Shown here in pieces: positions 57,851 through 64,000 of a stretch of DNA of 64,000 bases (position 1 is its first letter; the number at the start of each line of letters is the position of its first letter). The stretch lies in contig NC_062232.1 of NCBI RefSeq assembly GCF_902686445.1, positions 35,978,454 to 36,042,453 of the forward strand, in the 5' to 3' direction. Origin of the DNA: Sciurus carolinensis. Its lineage: Eukaryota > Chordata > Mammalia > Rodentia > Sciuridae. The notes below the pieces were generated by a model, which saw only the letters and a list, made by a program, of their open reading frames with translations, was not told the origin of the DNA and ran no database searches. The position numbers and the translations under genes were made by a program.

Positions 57851-59725
57851 CACAAAAGTAATAGAGAAAGAGGAGCAGTTATGCAGTATAGGGGAAAGTA
57901 AAATATTTTTTTCTTCCACACTCATAGGTTTAGTATTCTAGAATGAACCTCTTTAACAGATTGACAAGAGAAAAATAAACAAGTTTATTACCATGTATAT
58001 TTCACATATATGGAGGCAGCACCCAAGTAGGTCTCAAAGAAGGGCCTTTGAATTTTAGTTTATACAGTATTTTTGACAAAAACAATAAATTTTTAGAGAA
58101 TTGATAAGAGTGTTAGTCTTTAGGGCAAATAGCTTGGGAAAGCAAGTAACTGGCAGATAAAGGCTAGGTTTTTAAGTTTGTTAAGATACTTCTGAGACCA
58201 CCTCCAGGCAATAAGGGTCCCAAGCTGTCTTCATTGGTTTTCCTTTGTTCTCCTTGGTAGAGAAGAAGACAGGATACTGTTAGTCTTTGTAAATCTATGT
58301 TCTGATTTTAGGCAAATAGAGGGACAGCTCCTATGTACCGGCTTCTTCCTAATTTTCTTTAGCACATCAATCCTTCATATTTGGGAGAGGTATATATTCT
58401 TGTCTCCCACATAGAAAAGATGAATTTTACTCTAGATCTGTCAAATGAGCTTATGGTACCTATGCATAAGTGATGATAGATCGGTGGCATTCAGATATAT
58501 CTTTGGCACTGTGGATGGTGTAGGGGTGAAGAGAAATTTCTCCTCTGACCTATGAAGGTTTGCTGGAATGAATTGACAATAGATGAATAAAAGAAAAAAA
58601 GCACAAAATTATTAATGGGTCAGGGAAAAATCACAGCATGGGAGTCATATACAAGTATGAGACTGAAAGAACAACTATATAATTGAAAGTTTATGCACTC
58701 TTTTTCATGGAGGTAGTTAGATCTTGAGGGATCTTAAATGATTATTAGGGGGATGAAGGGACCCACAGATGGAAATTAACTTATATATAAAAGGATTCTC
58801 TTTGAAATTTGAATAAGCCCAAAAGACTAACAAAATGTAATGCTAGAAGGAATTTGTAACTCCTGTCCAGGTATGGCTACAGTCTTCAGTCTTCTGAGCT
58901 AAATAATGGAACTCCAGTCGGAGATGGAAGTGAATTGCACTCCCTTTTGTGAACCTAATCTTAATACAGATAAAAGAATTCCAGAAACAGCCTCTTTCTG
59001 TGTTCGGGGAAGGAGAAATAAGACAAAGTTAGAAGGACCTTGAATCTGAGACAGTGTCTGAGTCCTCTTAAATATATCAAAGTGCCAATTTGGGGAGTAT
59101 CATTTCTGAACACCAACATTAGCAAAGGAAGCCAGAGTAACAAATTCACCAGTCAGAAGTATGGAGTGAGAAGAAAGGACACAGAGAGTAGAATCCTGAC
59201 AGACAAAAACATGCAGAAACAGGTAGAAGAAAAGGAAACAGAACTGCAAGAAAAAGCAGAAAAAAATCCATGAGTGTGGTGTGCCAGAAGTAAAGGGAAA
59301 CGAAAAGTTCAAGGAAAAAGGGAATGAGGAAGGCTGGCGAAAGCCAAGTAAAATGAGACAACTGAGAAATTTTAATTAGATTAGTAACAAGAAGCTCATT
59401 GATAAACCTGGCAAAGACAGTTGGAGCAGAGTGACAGAGACAAAATGCAAATTGCTAAGGAGTGGGAGCTGAATTAGGAGAAACATCCAGTATAGGCAAC
59501 TCACTCAAGATGCTTGACTGTGAAAGGGGTTGAGAGAGCTACAAAGTTAGAGTGAGAAAATGAGACTGAATTGAATAACTAATAGTTGAAGTACAATGGG
59601 ACCAAAAGGGATTTTTTTCTTTCTCTTTTTTGCTTTGTTTTTCTTAATGGAAGAAACATGAGCATATTTGCATTTTTCTGGGAAAGTCAGTGTAGATAAG
59701 AGGGGATTAAAAACAAAAGCAAAAG
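57851..59725. other. No recognisable gene
   Basis: The part 57950-58420 resembles the text at 60450-61030 in style (fusing tgacaagagaaaaataaaca with gggagaggtatatattc) and may be a decayed LTR. No coding signal. Confidence 0.4.
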
Positions 59726-59815
59726 GGGTTGGGCTTGTGGCTGAGCGGTAGAGCTCTTTTCTAACATATGCAAGGCACTGGGTTAAATTCTCAGCACTGC
59801 ATATAAACAAATAAA
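59726..59815 (+). mobile_element. ID-type SINE
   Basis: ggggttgggcttgtggctga to ttctcagcactgcatataaa. Confidence 0.85.
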
Positions 59816-59920
59816 TAAATAAAATAAAGGTTTAGCAACAACTTAATACAATCTTTAAAAAATCTTTTTTATTTTTTAGTTGTCCATGAACCTTTATTTT
59901 TATTTATTTATTTGTTTATA

Positions 59921-59998
59921 TGTGGTGTTGAAAATCAAACCCACTGCCCCACACATGCCAGGCAAGCACCCTGCCACCCAGCCACAACCCTGGCCCAT
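59921..59998 (-). mobile_element. ID-type SINE
   Basis: tgtggtgttgaaaatcaaac to cagccacaaccctggccc, reversed. Confidence 0.8.
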
Positions 59999-60029
59999 AA
60001 AAAAATAATAATAATAAAATAAAAATAAA

Positions 60030-60112
60030 AGCAGAAGGACTGAGCTCAATGGTAGAGTGCTTGCCTGATATGCACAAGGCCTTAAATTCATTCCCTAGCA
60101 CCACAGACACAC
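60030..60112 (+). mobile_element. ID-type SINE
   Basis: aggactgagctcaatggtag to attccctagcaccacagaca. Confidence 0.8.
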
Positions 60113-60159
60113 AATTCCCTTATCTCATTCAAGAGGAAGCCCTATTTATTCTACTTCCA

Positions 60160-60444
60160 AAACAGGTCTAGAATTTAACTTCTATTTTCATCTCCTCTGC
60201 CTCAACATTGACCCCTGGCACTGTAGTAGTCTCCCAACTGGTCTCCTCATATCTACTCTTGTCTCTTTCCATACATATTCCACATAGCAGCTATAACATA
60301 GATCATTACAATCTCCTACTTAAAACCTTCCAAGATTTCCAACTGCTCAGAAGTAAAATTAAAAAACCCTAACCATACACTGTCAGATCCTATTTGAACA
60401 TTCTCCTGCCCACCTTCAAACTCTATGAGCTCTTATTTGGAATG
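60160..60444 (+). mobile_element. L2 LINE, 5' part of an interrupted copy
   Basis: tcacagct-type L2 text: ctcctacttaaaaccttcca, then a tgtcagatcctatttg region. The copy resumes at 61035. Confidence 0.6.
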
Positions 60445-61034
60445 GCCCCCTGCAACAAAAGACAGATTAACAAAAGCAAACCAAACAACTTTGTTAATGC
60501 ACAAAGCACATATCAGTTAAGAGAAATCACAGTGACAAGTCAAATCAGGGACTTGGAATTCCACTTACATAGCATCCTCAATGAAGAACAATAAATTTGT
60601 AGAGAAATGACAGAATAAAGGAATGAGGTTTTAGGTTTACAAGGGTTGAAAACTGTGGGAAAGTAAGTACATGGGAAGAAACTAATGGAATAAGTTTTGT
60701 TTGCAGACTCTTCTGGTACCATTTCTAAGCTGTTAAGAGTCTTGAGTTGTTTCCAATAAAGCAGGATTTTGTTATTATTAAATATGTGTTACTATTATTA
60801 TTGAATATAGCATTGTCTTCAGGCAGAAAAGGAAGTGGATAAAGAGAACTCTTCCATTTGCTGCTTCTCTAAAAAAAACTAAATTTGTTTGTAAACTGGT
60901 ACATAAAAACAAAAATTGTACATTAATGGGGTAATGTGATGTTTTCAGGAATATAAACCATTTGCTGTTTCTTAATTGCCTTCAGCTCAAAAATAATTTT
61001 ATGTCAAAAAGGCATATTTAGGGGCAACATATTA
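60445..61034. other. About 590-bp insertion splitting an L2, unclassified
   Basis: Sequence between the two L2 halves, starting gcaacaaaagacagattaac and ending near aggggcaacatattatgat. It is probably an old LTR-type element. No family name can be supported. Confidence 0.4.
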
Positions 61035-61495
61035 TGATTTCCTTCATACCTTTCCAAACTCATCCTTACCATACTTCCCAGTTCAACACACTCCCTCCAC
61101 ATGAGCCCCATTTTAGTTCCTAGACTATGCCAAGCTTTATTAATCCAGTGCCCCTAAACTTGCTGTTTCTCTGCCTACAACATGCTCTCCCTAGTTTTGG
61201 GCATAACTGGCTCTTATAATTCAGCTTTAGTTTCACTCCTGAGAAAGCCCTTCCTTGACAATTGTTCACAAGTGCTTCATTTTCAATGTCTATCAAAGCA
61301 CTTTAATGATTCCATCATGAAGGATAGGACAATCCTAGAAATTATCATTTATCTATGATAAATTTTGTGTTTATTTTCTATCTTCCCCATAGAACATAGT
61401 TTCCATGAGGGCAGGGAATATGTTTATTTTGTCTCCATTTGCTAGGACTGCACCTGCATATGGCAGGTATTTAAAAATGAGTTAATTAAAACAAC
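61035..61495 (+). mobile_element. L2 LINE, 3' part
   Basis: gctgtttctctgcctacaac, gagaaagcccttccttgaca, ttccatgagggcagggaata are the L2 3' end landmarks in order. Confidence 0.7.
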
Positions 61496-61917
61496 CAATA
61501 AATGAGGCACAATGAAAACATTGAAATACACATAAAGCTATAAGAATGAATAAGAAGGCATAATTAATTCTCCTTGTTAAATGAAAATAATTACAATGAG
61601 AAAAAGTTTAAAACAAAATTAATCTACACTGTCAAAAGTCATGATGATGGTTTCTCTTGGAGGTGGGTTGTAGGTGGTGACTAGAAAATCAGGTTTCTAG
61701 GGAGCTGGTAATGTTCTGTTTCTCTATTTGGATGCTGATTATCTAGGTATATTCAGTTTGGGTCGTTATACATGTGTGTGCTTTTCCCAATGCATAATGT
61801 TCTTCAATAAAAATAATTAACAAGAAGAAAACAGTTTATGTGGATCATATTGCATCAGAATAGAGTAATTAATGTTCATAACACTGGCCTAAGTCATCAA
61901 AAACTTAACTCTCGGAG
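61496..61917. other. No recognisable feature
   Basis: AT-rich, unassigned. Confidence 0.4.
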
Positions 61918-61985
61918 CTGGGGGAATAGATCAGTAGCAGAGTATATTGCATAGGACCTTGGTTCAATCCCCAGTACCAGACAAA
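61918..61985 (+). mobile_element. ID-type SINE
   Basis: gctgggggaatagatcagta to ttcaatccccagtaccag. Confidence 0.8.
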
Positions 61986-62027
61986 GACAGGAGAGAAGGA
62001 AGGAAATGTAGAAGGTAGGAAGGGATG

Positions 62028-62102
62028 GAGGGAGGAAGGAAGGAAGGAAGGAAGGAAGGAAGGAAGGAAGGAAGGAAGGAAGGAAGGAAGGAAGGAAGGA
62101 AG
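62028..62102. repeat. GGAA/AAGG microsatellite
   Basis: About 17 pure (aagg) units following the ID tail. Confidence 0.95.
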
Positions 62103-62574
62103 TAAAAGATTAAATTTAGTGTGATTATTTTAAAAAAACTTCAAGTATATAATATAGTTTTTTAAATGATTTCCACTTTAAAAAAACAGTTAATATTAGG
62201 CTACCTAAGCATGACTGTTACCTGAATAATTGACTTTGATGGAATACCATATGTTTGAATGATGCTCATGATACACATTAATGTTATTAAAATGACCACA
62301 AGAGCCAAGTCAGGATTATTGCCTCTGTTTTACAAAGGAACAACCTCAGGTGGGTCATCTGATTTCTTCATAGTTGCACATAGAGATAGTGGTTGCTTCA
62401 AGACCTAGAATTCACTTACTTCAGCTCCAGGAGTGGGACAGTATGCATTTTGCTATTCGTCATGAGTGACTGATAATTAGAAAGAGAAGAGGCAATGCCA
62501 ATAGAATTGAGCTACTCCAACCAATATATTTAAAAAAACATAAAAAAACAAAAAGCAATTTAAAGAATACAAGT
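62103..62574. other. No recognisable feature
   Basis: Unassigned sequence. Confidence 0.4.
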
Positions 62575-63300
62575 AACAATAAATGTTGGTGAGGATGTGG
62601 GGAAAGGGTACACTTATATATTTTTGGTGGGATGGAAAATTGGTGTAACCACTCTGGAAAGCAGTATGGAGATTCCTCAAAATACTAGAAATGGAACCAC
62701 CATATGACCCAGTTATCCCACTCCTTGGTATATATCCAAAGGATTTAAAATCAGCATACTACATTGTTGCAGCCACATCAATGTTCATAGCAGCTCAATT
62801 CATAACAACTAAGTTATGGAGTCAAGCTAGGTACCCCTCAACAGATGAATGGGTAAAGAAATTGTGGTGTATGTACACAGTGGAGTATTACCCAGTCATA
62901 AAGAAGAATGACTTTATGACATTTGCTGGTAAATGGGTGAATCTGGATACTATCATACAAATGAAAGATGACAATCCCAAAAAAACAAAGATCGATGTTT
63001 TCTCTGATATGTGGAAGCTAACCCACAATACGGAGGAGGAGAGGAAAAATAGAAGTTCAGTGGATTAGACAAAGGGAAATGAAGGGAAGGTAGGAGGATG
63101 GGAATGGTAAAGACAGAAGAATGAATCTGACATAACTTTCCTATGTATACATACATGAATATACCACAGTGAATCTATCATATACATTCACAAGAATGGG
63201 GTCCTAATAAGAATAAGATATATTCCATGCTTGTATAATTATATCAAAATGTACCCTACTACCATGTATAAAGAAAAAGAACCAATAAATATTTTTAAAA
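62575..63300 (+). mobile_element. L1 ORF2 end and 3' UTR
   Basis: The last 125 codons of ORF2 remain open (62691-63068; contains MEPPYDPVIPLLGIYPKD, a typical L1 ORF2 C-terminal text). A 3' UTR and an A-rich end (aataaatatttttaaaaaag) follow. It is 5' truncated. Confidence 0.88.
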
Positions 63301-64000
63301 AAGCATAAAAAAGAAACCAGTTGTTACAGGTAGAAGGGTCTGCTATGAATACACTTTGTATGACCCCCATCATCCTCAAGATTCCCCTTATCATCTCCCA
63401 TGCCGCCTCCTCACCTCTTTCAAGTGGTACCTGGCATTCATTTGAATTACAGAACTGTGAGTCTTCAAGCATTCATAGTCTTACCATGGTTATAACTGGG
63501 CTGATTAGAGCCATCTTTTCTTTCTTGTTGGGGTCTCAAAGCAGATAGAAGCATTTAAGCTAAAGCATAGATAAACACTTCATCATCCAAGTTCAAGGTC
63601 AAATTGACTTATGACCTCATCAAGGATTATCAGGTGCACATTGAGTAGAATATGGGTTGTTAGAGGAAAAGGAAGTAATGAGGCCTACTCTGGTACATGT
63701 TGGTTCTGAGAAGATTGGGTTTCCCAGAGTCCTATCACATCTGGAGGACTTGGTACAGACCTCTTCATGGGCCAATAAGGTGAGTGTGTGTTCATCAAAA
63801 AACTTCTCATAGCCAGAGAGTCCCATGAGTCTCAGAGTGGGGCAATTCTACATTACAGGGAAAGCCTTAACTTGATCCAAACATAGCATAGCTTTATCTA
63901 ACAGATTAGGCAAACCAAGTCACACTCATGAACCCAGGACTTTGGAAGTCCAGATACTCTGTGACACAGGAGTCTCTCCTTACAGCAAATGCAAGTTTTG
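63301..64000. other. No recognisable gene
   Basis: Unassigned sequence up to the window edge. Confidence 0.4.

Noticed and set aside
62691..63068. 125-codon plus-strand frame
   Set aside because: It is the surviving C-terminal end of L1 ORF2, not a separate gene.

Overview
The window reads as mammalian nuclear DNA with no host protein-coding exon that I can recognise. It is dense in retroelements. Short tRNA-Ala/ID-like SINEs (ctggggatatagctcagtgg type) and their B1-dID composites recur on both strands. L1 3' ends, older L2 and MLT1-type repeats, and several endogenous retroviruses (ERVs) are also present. The ID plus B1-dID combination is typical of squirrel-family rodents (Sciuridae), so a ground squirrel, marmot or relative is the best guess. 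The species itself cannot be read from the sequence.

Layout. 1-2.7 kb: 3' half of an L1. 2.8-8.9 kb: SINEs, an L1 interrupted by a second, antisense L1, and an MLT2-like solo LTR. 11.1-12.7 kb: minus-strand wreck of a betaretrovirus-like ERV in which gag nucleocapsid is fused to RNase H by deletion. 13.7-18.9 kb: L1 pieces and SINEs. 20.3-20.9 kb: L2. 20.9-22.2 kb: minus-strand IAP/ERVK-like LTR whose transcribed part carries about 17 copies of a 20-21 bp repeat. 28.0-31.7 kb (minus) and 49.3-52.4 kb (plus): two copies of one ERV-L-like family that both lack reverse transcriptase. 36.1-36.4 kb: long TTC microsatellite. 37.8-46.0 kb: a type D betaretrovirus-like provirus on the plus strand. 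46-64 kb: SINEs, L2, MLT1 and another L1 3' end.

The provirus at 37.8-46.0 kb is the centre of interest. It has a 5' LTR, a tRNA-Lys1,2-type primer binding site, a splice donor, gag, pro (dUTPase plus protease plus G-patch), pol and env. Two canonical -1 frameshift heptamers link gag-pro and pro-pol. A constitutive transport element (CTE) of the simian type D kind follows env, and a polypurine tract ends the element. Gag is split by a frame change, pro has two in-frame stops, and pol has four frame changes and one stop. Env, by contrast, is a complete 636-codon frame with signal peptide, CXXC, furin site, fusion peptide, CX6CC, membrane anchor and a one-mismatch version of the receptor-binding motif of the RDR interference group. 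The 3' LTR is missing: the polypurine tract runs straight into a copy of the sequence that precedes the 5' LTR.

An intact env with its splice donor and RNA export element, inside an otherwise decayed provirus, is what a co-opted (syncytin-like) envelope would look like. A captured env called syncytin-Mar1 has been reported from Marmotini. Whether this locus is that gene or another one cannot be decided from sequence alone.
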